A DNA stretch of 64,000 nt from positions 310,001 through 374,000 of the forward strand of contig NZ_WNKF01000004.1 of assembly GCF_010119225.1 (NCBI RefSeq), in the 5' to 3' direction. Every line of letters begins with the position of its first letter. Positions within the stretch are counted from its first letter, which is position 1. A program made the position numbers and the translations under genes. Source of the DNA: Cyclobacterium roseum (GTDB lineage: Bacteria; Bacteroidota; Bacteroidia; Cytophagales; Cyclobacteriaceae). This document shows, one piece after another, positions 54,172 through 62,985 of this stretch. Under the pieces are notes generated by a model. The model was not told the origin of the DNA. It saw only the letters and a list, made by a program, of their open reading frames with translations, and did not search any database.

Positions 54172-54207
54172 CCACCCCATGGCGTTTTCGAATGCTATTT
54201 GGGGTGG
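54172..54207 (+). terminator. Terminator after the thiamine receptor gene
   Basis: CCACCCC / GGGGTGG arms with a long loop, followed by TTTTATT on the plus strand, in the 53-nt gap between converging genes. Confidence 0.55.
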
Positions 54208-54209
54208 TT

Positions 54210-55328
54210 TTATTGGATAGGAGTGCCGTGGGTCTGTCGAATAAGTTGTCGGGAAAGAAAGGAAGAGCTTTGTAGCAATTTTACCGCCAGGGAAGATACC
54301 AGTGGGGCGCCAAATAGCTGTTGTATTTTCCTTCCCAGCATGAGCCGTTTCCGAAAAAATCGATTCCAATCTTTTTGATAGGCCTCCTGAATTTCAGCCA
54401 GGCCTTGTTTTTCCTTAAAGGCTTCGGCGGCCAGGATTGCCGTATGGATTGCAATGGCCATCCCGTTTCCGCAGAGAGGGGTGATCATGCCAGCCGCATC
54501 GCCTAACATCAGGATCTGATTCTCCACAGGCTGTTTTGTGGCAAAGCTGATCTCGTTGATCACTTCCGGTCTGTCCCATAAAAACAGGGCATTTTCAAAA
54601 ATATGATGAATATGAGGATTTTTGTACAGGTAGGTTTCTTCCATGGCAGCAATACTTCCGGAAGTTTTGAGCTGTTCCCTGCTTCCGAGGTAGCACAAAT
54701 TAAAATGTCCGTTTTCTACCTTATTGATGCCCAGGTAGCCACCATTGTAGTTATGTAAAGCCACCATCTGGTCCTCCAACCCATCCATCTGTATGTGGTA
54801 TTTTATGCCGACATAGGGACTTCTTTTTTGTATAAAGGACCGCGCTAATTTTTTATCAATTTTGGATCTCTTGCCATAAGCACCCAAGACAAATTCCGCG
54901 GGCAGGACGGTACCGTCATTGGTTTCAACTAAAAAGCCATGCTTTTCGGATTCGTAGTGGACATTGGTAACCTGGGTTTTTTGCAAAAACTGCACCCCTT
55001 GCTCCATGCATTTTTGATAAATATGGTGGTCCAGTACGTAGCGGCTTATCCCAAAACCGCCTAAATCCAACGGAAAATCTGCGTGATTTCCATTGACGGC
55101 ACTTAACCTAAATTGATTGATGGAAGGAGGATTGTGTTCAAAGGGAAACAAACCTTCCCGAATCAAAAAATCTTTTACCTCATTGGACACGTATTCTCCA
55201 CAGACCCGATGAAAGGGATAGGTTTTCTTTTCGATAACCAGCACTTTTCTACCTTGCCGGGCTAATAGATAGGCAGCTGTTAGTCCGGATAAGCCACCTC
55301 CAATAATAATAATTTCATTTTCAAACAT
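54210..55328 (-). CDS. NAD(P)/FAD-dependent oxidoreductase (geranylgeranyl-reductase/halogenase-like)
   Basis: A 372-residue flavoprotein of the class A monooxygenase/GGR group. FAD motif IIIIGGGLSGLTAAYLLARQ, then VIEKKTYPFHRVCGEYVS, and the second FAD motif MLGDAAGMITPLCGNGMAIA, in which GDA is followed by the usual Pro. The CGEY stretch is typical of the geranylgeranyl-reductase-like branch. Related enzymes are often found next to type III polyketide synthase-methyltransferase pairs in Bacteroidota (from memory), and here one such pair lies at 24 kb, so this could be its missing tailoring enzyme; that link is speculative. It stands alone and converges with the thiamine receptor. Confidence 0.88.
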   Translation of the reverse strand: MFENEIIIIGGGLSGLTAAYLLARQGRKVLVIEKKTYPFHRVCGEYVSNEVKDFLIREGLFPFEHNPPSINQFRLSAVNGNHADFPLDLGGFGISRYVLDHHIYQKCMEQGVQFLQKTQVTNVHYESEKHGFLVETNDGTVLPAEFVLGAYGKRSKIDKKLARSFIQKRSPYVGIKYHIQMDGLEDQMVALHNYNGGYLGINKVENGHFNLCYLGSREQLKTSGSIAAMEETYLYKNPHIHHIFENALFLWDRPEVINEISFATKQPVENQILMLGDAAGMITPLCGNGMAIAIHTAILAAEAFKEKQGLAEIQEAYQKDWNRFFRKRLMLGRKIQQLFGAPLVSSLAVKLLQSSSFLSRQLIRQTHGTPIQ

Positions 55329-55464
55329 GCGTGGTTTTTTAACTATTCCTATCCGGGATGGTTTGGAAAACGAGAAAGATATTTCAACAGGTGATTTCCA
55401 TTCCGGATAACAAACAGATTTAAAAATAATCCTTTAATTTCGTCTTTCCACTAAATCATTGAAA

Positions 55465-57981
55465 ATGAAAAAATACAAGCATCGGTCGAAGTCAGGCATA
55501 CTCCTTACGCTTTTGGTAAGTTTTTGCTTTATCCTGGTTTTTACCGAAGAAGCCGACGCCCAGCGTAAAAACAAGAAAAACAAAAAGGAGGACGAAAAAC
55601 AAGAAGAAAAGGCCTCGGATGAAAAGGAAGAATCCAAAGGGGGCTTAAAGCCCTACAAAAAGGTCATTACAGAGGAGGCACAAAGCCGGGAAGGGCTTTT
55701 TGACGTTCACCTGGTGGATGGGTCTTATTTTTATGAGATACCGGAGGAAATGCTGGGTAGGGAAATGTTAATGGTCACCACCATCGCCAAAACGGCTTCT
55801 GGAATAGGCTACGGAGGCGAGCGGACCAATACACAGATGCTACGCTGGGATAAAAAGGATAAAAACCTGCTGCTTCGGGTCGTTTCTTATTCCAATACGG
55901 CCTCCGATTCGCTGCCTATTTACCAAGCCGTAAGAAATTCCAATCTGGAACCCATTCTTTATCGTTTCGACATCAAGTCTAAAGGTAAGGACGAAACAGG
56001 CTGGGTGATAGACGTGACGGACCTATTTTCAAAGGACATACAGGCCCTGGGCTTGCAGAAAAACCGCCGCACCCAATACAAGGTTTCCCGATTGGATACG
56101 GATCGATCCTATGTAGATAGCATTCGCACCTACCCCACCAATATTGAAGCCCGATACGTGCTTACCTATGCTGCTGCCGAGCCACCATCCAATTCCAGTA
56201 CGGGCTTGATCACGGTAGAAATGAACAGTAGCATGGTTTTGCTTCCAGAAGAACCCATGATGCAGCGCCTGGCGGACCGCAGGGTGGGCTGGTTTAGCAC
56301 CCGGGTGACCGATTACGGTCTGGATGCGCAAAAGGCCAGCAAGCGGACTTACCTGGATCGCTGGCGATTGGAAGTGAAGGAAGAAGACCTGGAAAAATTC
56401 AAGGCAGGAGAATTGGTAGAGCCAAAAAAACAAATCGTATACTATATTGACCCCGCTACACCGAAGAAATGGGTGCCCTATCTGAAAGCGGGTGTTGAAG
56501 ATTGGAATGTGGCCTTTGAGGAAGCGGGATTTAAAAACGCCATTGTCGCAAAAGATGCCCCTACGCCCGAGGAAGACCCGAATTGGCATCCCGAGGACGC
56601 GCGCTATTCGGTGATTCGATATTTTGCTTCCGACATACAAAATGCCTATGGCCCACATGTTTCCGATCCCCGATCTGGTGAAATCATAGAGTCCGATATT
56701 GGTTGGTACCATAATGTCATGAACCTGCTGCGCAATTGGTTTTTTGTCCAAACGGCGGCTATCAATCCGGAATCCCGGGGGATTGAATTTCAGGATGAAG
56801 TGATGGGCAGGTTAATTCGGTTCGTCTCTGCGCACGAAGTTGGCCATACCCTGGGCTTGCCGCACAATTTTGCCTCCTCTTTTGCCTATCCGGTGGATTC
56901 CCTGCGTTCAGCTACTTTCACCCGTGAATTCGGTACGGCTCCCTCTATTATGGATTATGCCCGGTTCAATTACATTGCACAACCTGAGGATGAAGGAGTA
57001 CACCTGTATCCAGAGGTGGGGCCTTATGACAAATTTGCTGTTGGATGGGGGTATCGGCCCATTCCGGAAGCCAGTACTCCGGAAGAAGAGCAGGCCATCC
57101 TGGACCAATGGATATTGGAAAAACAGGGAGATCCGGTTTACCGGTACGGGCGACAGGGAAACCCCTACGATCCCAGTACCCAAAGCGAAGACCTGGGTAA
57201 TGATGCGATGAAGGCTTCAGACTATGGCATCCAAAACCTGCGACGGATCGTACCAAACCTGATCGAATGGACGGCAGAGGAAGACAAACCCTATAAGGAT
57301 TACAGTGACCTGGAGGAATTGTACGGACAGGTTTTGGCCCAGTATAACCGATACATGGGACATGTACGAACCAATATAGGCGGGGTCTACGAAATTTATA
57401 AAGCCACAGGTCAGGAAGAGGAAGCCGTCTACACCCACGTAGCCAAAGCCACCCAAAAAGAAGCCATGGCATTTTTGGTCAATGAGTTATTTGCTACCCA
57501 GGACTGGCTGACCAATGAGGCCATTACCCGGCGAATCGAAGATTTTGGAATGCTTGACCGGGTGCGAAAGCTTCAGGTAACCACGCTGAATGCCATATTG
57601 GAATGGGGTAGATTGGGAAGGGTCATTGAAAACCAGGCCCTGAACGGGGCATCTGCTTATGGTTTGCTGGAGATGATGGATGACCTCAGCGAGGGGATAT
57701 GGTCCGAGCTTCCTCAGGGAAAAACCATCGATGTCAACCGCAGAAGCCTGCAACGTGCGCATATAGAGCGGCTGGAACTCCTGCTTAGCGAAGATGAAAG
57801 CGGTAGGTCGGCTTCCTCCTTAGATGCTTCCCAGTCGGACATCCGGCCAGCCGCCCGGGCAGGTCTTAAAACCCTTCAAGGGCAAATTCAAAGGGCCATC
57901 CCCAGAACCGGGGACCGGATGAGTAAAATCCATCTAGAGGATTGTCTGGAACGTATCAAAGAGATTCTGGATCCTGCCTAA
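55465..57981 (+). CDS. Zinc-dependent metalloprotease with DUF5117/DUF5118-type domains
   Basis: An 838-residue exported protein. The start is ATG 55465 (a TTG six bases upstream is unlikely). After the signal peptide (to ADAQ) there is a very basic linker (KKNKKEDEKQEEKA), an N-terminal beta-rich part (GLFDVHLVDGSYFYEIPEEM), and a metzincin-type protease with HEVGHTLGLPHN (HExxHxxxxxH; first His is 457) and a Met-turn SIMDYARFNYIAQ. Large proteins of this kind are frequent in Bacteroidota; the substrate is unknown. It is monocistronic, with a strong terminator behind it. Confidence 0.93.
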   Translation: MKKYKHRSKSGILLTLLVSFCFILVFTEEADAQRKNKKNKKEDEKQEEKASDEKEESKGGLKPYKKVITEEAQSREGLFDVHLVDGSYFYEIPEEMLGREMLMVTTIAKTASGIGYGGERTNTQMLRWDKKDKNLLLRVVSYSNTASDSLPIYQAVRNSNLEPILYRFDIKSKGKDETGWVIDVTDLFSKDIQALGLQKNRRTQYKVSRLDTDRSYVDSIRTYPTNIEARYVLTYAAAEPPSNSSTGLITVEMNSSMVLLPEEPMMQRLADRRVGWFSTRVTDYGLDAQKASKRTYLDRWRLEVKEEDLEKFKAGELVEPKKQIVYYIDPATPKKWVPYLKAGVEDWNVAFEEAGFKNAIVAKDAPTPEEDPNWHPEDARYSVIRYFASDIQNAYGPHVSDPRSGEIIESDIGWYHNVMNLLRNWFFVQTAAINPESRGIEFQDEVMGRLIRFVSAHEVGHTLGLPHNFASSFAYPVDSLRSATFTREFGTAPSIMDYARFNYIAQPEDEGVHLYPEVGPYDKFAVGWGYRPIPEASTPEEEQAILDQWILEKQGDPVYRYGRQGNPYDPSTQSEDLGNDAMKASDYGIQNLRRIVPNLIEWTAEEDKPYKDYSDLEELYGQVLAQYNRYMGHVRTNIGGVYEIYKATGQEEEAVYTHVAKATQKEAMAFLVNELFATQDWLTNEAITRRIEDFGMLDRVRKLQVTTLNAILEWGRLGRVIENQALNGASAYGLLEMMDDLSEGIWSELPQGKTIDVNRRSLQRAHIERLELLLSEDESGRSASSLDASQSDIRPAARAGLKTLQGQIQRAIPRTGDRMSKIHLEDCLERIKEILDPA

Positions 57982-58003
57982 CGACCGGTTTCCAGGTAAA
58001 AGT

Positions 58004-58038
58004 TTAAAGGCTGATTTCCGTGAGGAGTCAGCCTTTAA
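58004..58038. terminator. Bidirectional terminator between metalloprotease and DUF2892 genes
   Basis: An 11-bp perfect inverted repeat, TTAAAGGCTGA / TCAGCCTTTAA, loop 13, with T-rich sequence on either side, between convergent genes. Confidence 0.75.
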
Positions 58039-58059
58039 TTTCTTAATACGGTGTCTACG

Positions 58060-58269
58060 TTAATTTTCTTTAGACCGGCAAGTCTTTATTCCAACCAACG
58101 TATAAAGGGGACAGAAACTCACCAGGCTTGTCAGCAGAAAAATAGCTGCCACTGCGATAAATACCAAGCCTAGGGTTGCCGATACGGCTCCTGTAAAGTA
58201 AAGATAAAGGGCGACCATAGCGATAATAGTCCGCACCACGCGATCAATAGTACCCATATTTTTTTTCAT
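58060..58269 (-). CDS. DUF2892 family membrane protein (YgaP transmembrane-like)
   Basis: A 69-residue protein with two hydrophobic helices separated by a short turn. The opening MKKNMGTIDRVVRTIIAMVA and the C-terminal SFCPLYTLVGIKTC match the DUF2892 domain, which in YgaP is the membrane anchor of a rhodanese. Its own role is unknown. It converges with the large metalloprotease gene. Confidence 0.9.
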   Translation of the reverse strand: MKKNMGTIDRVVRTIIAMVALYLYFTGAVSATLGLVFIAVAAIFLLTSLVSFCPLYTLVGIKTCRSKEN

Positions 58270-58429
58270 GATAAGTTGTGTTTTGGTTTTTATATGTGAG
58301 CGTCAGGATCAAATAAATTGACCCTCAGAACGGTACGATCTAAAGGTAGTCACTGTGGAGAAAACAACATGTGATTTCTGTCACCGACTCCCCTTTTATC
58401 ATTAGACTTTCGCTATGTATCGGGAAATT

Positions 58430-59644
58430 CTATTCGCTTTTAAACCTTGTTTCGATACTGATTTGCTCTTGCAGGGTACGGTGGACCGGACATTTATTGG
58501 CGATTTCCAATAGTCCTTTCCGTTGGGTTTCGTCGAGATCTCCGGTTATTTCCAGGCTTCGGGTAAAACGACTAACCTTGGCATTCTTATCGTCCACATT
58601 GTCGCCGTCCTTTTGGTGAACTTTATCATGGTCCAGGTAGACATTGATTTCCTCCAGTTTCCATTTTTTACGCTGAGCATACATTTGCAGGGTCATGGCA
58701 GTACAGGTGCCCAGTGCTGCCATGAGTAGGTCATAAGGTGTGGGGCCCAGATTATCGCCTCCCACCTCTTCCGGTTCATCTGCCAGCAGGTGATGGAAGG
58801 GCGTCTTCACTTCGGAGGTGTAGCCGTTCCCGGCCAGCCGAATCTTTACTGCGTGTCCTTTGGTATCGTTAGGCACGGTAGGAGCGGGTATGTATTTTCT
58901 GGACCAGGAACTGATCATTTCTCCCACGTATTGGCTGTCAGCCGGGTTGGATAACAGGTGGTCCGCACCATCCAGGGAAACAAAACTCTTGGGATGGTAG
59001 GCTTTTTCATACAACTCGGCTGCATGCCGAATATCCACGACGAGATCCTGTGGGGAGTGTAAAATCAGGATGGGTTTCCTGAGTTTAGACAGGCAGAAAC
59101 CCAGGTCTTTTTGGCGAAGATCCTGAATAAAGGCTTGGTTGATTTCAAAGCCCCTACCACCGATATGAACCGTGGAAGATCCCTTTGATTCAATAGATTC
59201 CAGGTGATCCTCAAACAAATGGGAGATGTGTTGGGGATCCGAAGGGCTTCCAATGGTGACCAGTGCTTCAATATGCGGCAGGGTTTGGGAGGCAAAAATG
59301 GCAGCAGCACCACCAAAAGAATGTCCGATCAGCAGGGAAGGGGCCTGGTAATGTTTGGTCAAAAATTCCGATGCGTCTATCAGATCACTGATATTGGAAG
59401 AAAAGTTGGTGTTTTCAAACTCCCCTTTACTATTTCCCAGACCCGTAAAATCAAGGCTCATAACCGCAACTCCCATTTGAGAAAGGGTATTGCAAATGTT
59501 TTGAATGGCCTTCAGGTTCTTGCTGCAGGTGAAACAATGGGCAAACAGGGCGAAAAACCGGGGATGCTGGTCAAGCGGATGATAGATGTTGGCAGAGAGA
59601 TCGATTCCCTGGCGGTTTTTAAAACGAACGGTTTCCTTTTTCAT
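58430..59644 (-). CDS. Alpha/beta hydrolase - OsmC fusion protein
   Basis: A 404-residue two-domain protein. The N-terminal half is an alpha/beta hydrolase (oxyanion-side FTCSKN, nucleophile GHSFGG; acid and His in the LVVDIRHAAEL and DGADHLLSNP stretches). The C-terminal half is an OsmC/Ohr domain with GPTPYDLLMAALGTCTAMTL, including the peroxidatic Cys, and KCPVHRTL with the resolving Cys. OsmC proteins reduce organic hydroperoxides. The fusion occurs in many bacteria and could act on lipid peroxides, the hydrolase removing the acyl group; this is inference. It has no signal peptide. Confidence 0.92.
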   Translation of the reverse strand: MKKETVRFKNRQGIDLSANIYHPLDQHPRFFALFAHCFTCSKNLKAIQNICNTLSQMGVAVMSLDFTGLGNSKGEFENTNFSSNISDLIDASEFLTKHYQAPSLLIGHSFGGAAAIFASQTLPHIEALVTIGSPSDPQHISHLFEDHLESIESKGSSTVHIGGRGFEINQAFIQDLRQKDLGFCLSKLRKPILILHSPQDLVVDIRHAAELYEKAYHPKSFVSLDGADHLLSNPADSQYVGEMISSWSRKYIPAPTVPNDTKGHAVKIRLAGNGYTSEVKTPFHHLLADEPEEVGGDNLGPTPYDLLMAALGTCTAMTLQMYAQRKKWKLEEINVYLDHDKVHQKDGDNVDDKNAKVSRFTRSLEITGDLDETQRKGLLEIANKCPVHRTLQEQISIETRFKSE

Positions 59645-59670
59645 GCTTTCAGCGATTTAGTTATTTCCTA

Positions 59671-59744
59671 AAATCCGTAAACCTGACAGGTTTACCCCTT
59701 TATTTATCAGTTGAATATAGGATTAGGCAGCGGATTTGAGATAT
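59671..59744 (-). repeat. 74-bp dispersed repeat, copy B
   Basis: Reverse-complement match of 3391-3464 (69 of 74 identical, ungapped). It contains the same palindrome TAAACCTG-A-CAGGTTTA. Read on the minus strand, it follows the stop of the gene at 59824 and its terminator, in the same orientation as copy A has relative to its gene. Confidence 0.8.
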
Positions 59745-59766
59745 TTTTAAAATACAATAAAAAACG

Positions 59767-59803
59767 AAATTTCGGACAAAAACCCTGTTTCTGTCCGGAA
59801 TTT
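59767..59803 (-). terminator. Terminator after the four-helix membrane protein gene
   Basis: AAATTCCGGACA / TGTCCGAAATTT on the minus strand (12 bp with one mismatch) followed by a T-rich run, 21 nt after the stop codon at 59824. Confidence 0.7.
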
Positions 59804-59823
59804 CCAGTGAGTCCCGTTTATTT

Positions 59824-60264
59824 TCAGGTAAGGCTGAGGTTGTCCTCTTGATCGTAAAACAGTTTCTTGTTTATAATGAAAATGAACGGAATGACAAATA
59901 CCCAGTGCCGCAATAGAGATCCAATGGCCATCATGGGTCCGGCATTGCTTCCTGCTACTCCGGCACCCATTAAGGGGAACATAAAGAACCAAACCAGAGC
60001 GATAGTCTGGGCGGTGATGAAAATAAAAGGCCTTACCCAATGGGGACCCCAAAGGGAGGGAGCGATGGCCGCATAGAGTATGGCTAATAAGATGCCATTA
60101 CTGTAATGGCCAAACACCCCATATACCAGGCCAAGACCGGTCTTTTCGCCCAACAGGGCGGGTAGATCCCACCACTCGCCGGACATTACCAGACCAAATA
60201 CATCAAACAATACCGTACCGATGATCCCCGCGACGATTGCGATTTTCCAATTAATTGATTGCAT
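59824..60264 (-). CDS. Uncharacterised four-helix membrane protein
   Basis: A 146-residue protein with four hydrophobic helices (about 7-27, 49-69, 77-99 and 110-132) connected by short loops, with GHYSNGILLAILYAAIAPSL and GPMMAIGSLLRHWVFV as notable segments. No motif known to me identifies its role. It follows the AhpD-like gene by 34 nt on the same strand and is therefore probably co-transcribed with it. Confidence 0.75.
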   Translation of the reverse strand: MQSINWKIAIVAGIIGTVLFDVFGLVMSGEWWDLPALLGEKTGLGLVYGVFGHYSNGILLAILYAAIAPSLWGPHWVRPFIFITAQTIALVWFFMFPLMGAGVAGSNAGPMMAIGSLLRHWVFVIPFIFIINKKLFYDQEDNLSLT

Positions 60265-60298
60265 AATTAATAAAATTTCAGTGATATTGGTATTGGAC

Positions 60299-60841
60299 TT
60301 AATTTAACGGAGCTACTTCCGGGAAATCTACCGGAACTTTGGTCACGTTATGAAGCATATTGGTAATCGTCTTTTCGCCAATGGCCACGATGGTATCTAC
60401 CAGATTTTCTTTACCATAACCGGCTTCAAAGAAATTTTCCAGAACAGCGTCATCTATTTTTCCGGCATTTTCCATGACCGATTTGGCGAGTTTTGCCAAG
60501 GCATCGAATTTCGGATGAAATGTGGCCGCGCCTTTTCGTATTTCCAGGATTTCCTCCTCGGAGAAACCGTTCATTTTACCAATGGCGGTGTGAGCGGCGA
60601 GGCAATAGGTGCACCCATTGATTTGGCTGACTACCAGATTGACCACTTCTTTTTCCTTGTTGTTCAGGCTGGTTTTGCCATTGGCAAAGGCGGTATATCT
60701 GGCCAGTGCATTCTTCGAAAGGGCATAGGTGGCATAAATGTTAGGGATAAACCCTACGCCGCCTTCGATCTTTTCTAAGATAGCCTTATTTTCTTCGCTT
60801 ACCGATGATTTAGTTGGTACGTCAATTTTAATGTTACGCAT
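60299..60841 (-). CDS. Carboxymuconolactone decarboxylase family (AhpD-like) protein
   Basis: A 180-residue all-helical protein. The AhpD core motif is complete: NGCTYCLAAHTAIGK (Cys77, Cys80, His84), the site of alkylhydroperoxidase activity in AhpD. The preceding NKEKEVVNLVVSQ is typical. It is likely a peroxidase or reductase using dithiols; the substrate is not known. It is on the same strand as, and not far from, the OsmC-domain gene, which makes a shared oxidative-stress role plausible. Confidence 0.92.
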   Translation of the reverse strand: MRNIKIDVPTKSSVSEENKAILEKIEGGVGFIPNIYATYALSKNALARYTAFANGKTSLNNKEKEVVNLVVSQINGCTYCLAAHTAIGKMNGFSEEEILEIRKGAATFHPKFDALAKLAKSVMENAGKIDDAVLENFFEAGYGKENLVDTIVAIGEKTITNMLHNVTKVPVDFPEVAPLN

Positions 60842-60993
60842 AGCTTTTTTGTTTTTGTTTTAATGATGTTACAAAGTTGCCATGCAGGACAGTCATAGAA
60901 AATGGCAATACAACCCTATTCCTTGTCAATTATTCCCGAATGATGGAATTATGAGAAAGAAGAAGGCTTTTGGTGAATTAAGATATGAAAAAG

Positions 60994-61422
60994 TCATTGG
61001 CTAGCAGGTGTTTCCAGGCTGGAAACGAAACGGATGATTTCCTTTACCATGGTTTCGCGTTCTGTAAAAGGGATCAGGTGTCCTTTATTTTCGAAGGTTT
61101 TTATTTCAAGCCAATTTTCGGGGATGTTGTTTTTGGAGAAGGCTACATTCCCATAGGGAACTAGTCTATCGTCATCTCCGTGTAAATGGAGTACCGGTTT
61201 ACGAATTTGGTCCCAGTCCGCGATAAACGTTTTGAGTTCATCTTCATGGCTGTACTTTTCATCCGCAGCCACCCGCAGGGACCGGGGGGCCAGCCATCGG
61301 GTACTTTTGTAAAGGGTCAACTTGCCAAACCATAAGTACTTTTCCTGCTCCGGATCAATGGCCGGAGCAATCATAATGGTTCCCTTCAACCAATCGGGAT
61401 TCTGAATTTCCTGACAGGCCAA
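60994..61422 (-). pseudogene. C-terminal fragment of an alpha/beta hydrolase
   Basis: About 142 residues that match only the second half of a monoacylglycerol-lipase-like alpha/beta hydrolase: LKGTIMIAPAIDPEQEKY, VLHLHGDDDRLVPYGNVAFS with the acid residue, and FENKGHLIPF with the catalytic His. The first half, with the nucleophile GxSxG, is missing: just before it the sequence reads a TAA in frame, and 60 nt upstream the next gene starts on the other strand. No natural start codon is present (TTG is the first). I regard it as a truncated pseudogene. Confidence 0.75.
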
Positions 61423-61476
61423 ATTGCTTTTTTACCGAAAGTTCAGTTTATTGCATGGTTACGAAAAGGAAGATAT

Positions 61477-61992
61477 ATGGTGGTTCGATGGATTGCACTC
61501 CTAATGATTATGGCCGGAACGAATCTACATGCGCAGGAATATTTTGAAAAACAGTATGCTGGAGTCTGGCAACGAAACCTAAACTATTCGAAAGCCGTGG
61601 CGGAAGCCATGCCGGAGGCTGGCTATGATTTTAGACCTACGGATGAAGCCATGTCTTTTCAGGAGCAATGGCTTCACGTGGCGGATAATATCAGCATGCT
61701 GACCTCTCGCATTACCGGTGATCGGAAAAATTTTTACCGCAAGGAAGATGCGACCGGCTTCAAAAAAGCAGATGTAATGGCCATTCTGGATCGGGCCAAT
61801 GCCTATGTGCTGGATTTGATCCAAAATGCCTCCGGATCTCAGCTAAATGAGGAGATTGAATTTGGGGGCGTTTCCATGACCAAGGAAAATATTTTTTACC
61901 TGCTGCGTGATCATCAGGCCCATCACCGAGCCCAATGCCTGGTATACCTTCGAATGAAGGGGGTATCGGCTCCCGGCTACGTCGGCTGGTAG
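61477..61992 (+). CDS. DinB family protein, secreted
   Basis: A 171-residue four-helix bundle of the DinB/YfiT superfamily. The signal peptide (to NLHAQ) is followed by AEAMPEAGYDFRPTDEAMSF, EQWLHVADNISM and LRDHQAHHRAQ, which carry the His ligands of the family metal site (one near residue 67 and two at 149-153). DinB proteins often act as thiol transferases or maleylpyruvate isomerases; here the location outside the cytoplasm and lack of neighbours leave the role open. Confidence 0.92.
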   Translation: MVVRWIALLMIMAGTNLHAQEYFEKQYAGVWQRNLNYSKAVAEAMPEAGYDFRPTDEAMSFQEQWLHVADNISMLTSRITGDRKNFYRKEDATGFKKADVMAILDRANAYVLDLIQNASGSQLNEEIEFGGVSMTKENIFYLLRDHQAHHRAQCLVYLRMKGVSAPGYVGW

Positions 61993-62073
61993 AAAACCCG
62001 CTAAAAAATGCTCCTTTGGTAATATTTCATTGCTTTTCGGAAATTATTGCCTGGAAAGGCGTGTTATCCAGAA

Positions 62074-62574
62074 ATGAGCGCATTCTTTCCACGATTAATT
62101 TGTTTCATTGCCTGGACCTTTTTTGCAGTACCGGCGTTTTCGCAAAGCCTGCCGTTTAAAACCTTGTTAAAAACTACCTATGACAAGGACTTTCCACTGG
62201 TCTATCCCGTGCAGAAGGACTTGCTGGAGGAGGCCGTGATATTGGATACCCGTGAACGGGAGGAATTTTCGGTTAGCCATCTTGAGTCAGCCCAATGGGT
62301 AGGGTACGAAACCTTTTCCATGGAGTCGGTGTCCGAAATTTCAAAGGAAGAGACCATTGTGGTTTATTGCTCCATTGGGGCCCGAAGTCAGGAAATTGGC
62401 AAACAATTGAAAGCTGCCGGTTTCCAGAATGTATACAACCTGTATGGAGGCATTTTTCATTGGGTGAACGAGGACAACCCCGTCTTTACAGCCGATTCCA
62501 TTCAGACGGATCGGGTGCATGCCTACAATAAAATGTGGGGCGTGTGGCTGAATAAAGGAGAAAAGGTGTACTAA
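62074..62574 (+). CDS. Secreted rhodanese-like protein
   Basis: A 166-residue protein. I chose ATG 62074 (MSAFFPRLICF), which gives a clean signal peptide to FSQ; a TTG 27 bases upstream is unlikely. The rhodanese domain has DTREREEFSVSHL and the active-site loop VVYCSIGARSQEIG (Cys99), the six-residue loop CSIGAR. It may carry sulfur from thiosulfate or persulfides in the periplasm; substrate unknown. Confidence 0.88.
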   Translation: MSAFFPRLICFIAWTFFAVPAFSQSLPFKTLLKTTYDKDFPLVYPVQKDLLEEAVILDTREREEFSVSHLESAQWVGYETFSMESVSEISKEETIVVYCSIGARSQEIGKQLKAAGFQNVYNLYGGIFHWVNEDNPVFTADSIQTDRVHAYNKMWGVWLNKGEKVY

Positions 62575-62652
62575 TTATTCCTTCGGTTAACGATTCATTC
62601 CGATACTAAGCTTTCCAGCCGGGAAGGCACCAATTCTGAGACAGTTGGAAAC

Positions 62653-62930
62653 CTAACCGCTGTTTTTCTGAAAATGATTGTAGCATACAGTGTCCGGTAA
62701 TGCCCAAGGCACCGAGCCATCCCCTCCAAACTGCCGACTTGTATCAATGGCCATTTTATGACGCGCCTTGGCGGACCAATTATCACTGATTTGAATCGTA
62801 TTCCCGTCAAGGGGCTGGTAATTAAAGTGAAATTGGAGCGGTCCATTTGCATTCCACCCTTGCAAGCCACCATGTGCCGCCATCGCCTTCCGGATTTTTT
62901 GTCGGCTATCCGACAGATACCCAAATATTA
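62653..62930 (-). pseudogene. Fragment of a secreted DUF6503-like protein
   Basis: The region between the rhodanese and dehalogenase genes, otherwise empty, holds a minus-strand frame of about 90 codons without a proper start or end. It reads KAMAAHGGLQGWNANGPLQF and later RQFGGDGSVPWALPDT. The AHGG...W pattern and DG..W...PD resemble the beginning of secreted DUF6503-type Bacteroidota proteins, which are about 250 residues, so most of the gene is missing. The assignment rests on these short motifs. Confidence 0.4.
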
Positions 62931-62985
62931 TCTAAATGTGATCCCTTATCCTCTATAAACCAGTTCTTTTCACTATTTTTAATTA

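Noticed and set aside
56029-56751. 240-codon minus-strand open frame inside the metalloprotease gene
   Set aside because: Antisense shadow; the sense strand has a complete metzincin-type gene.
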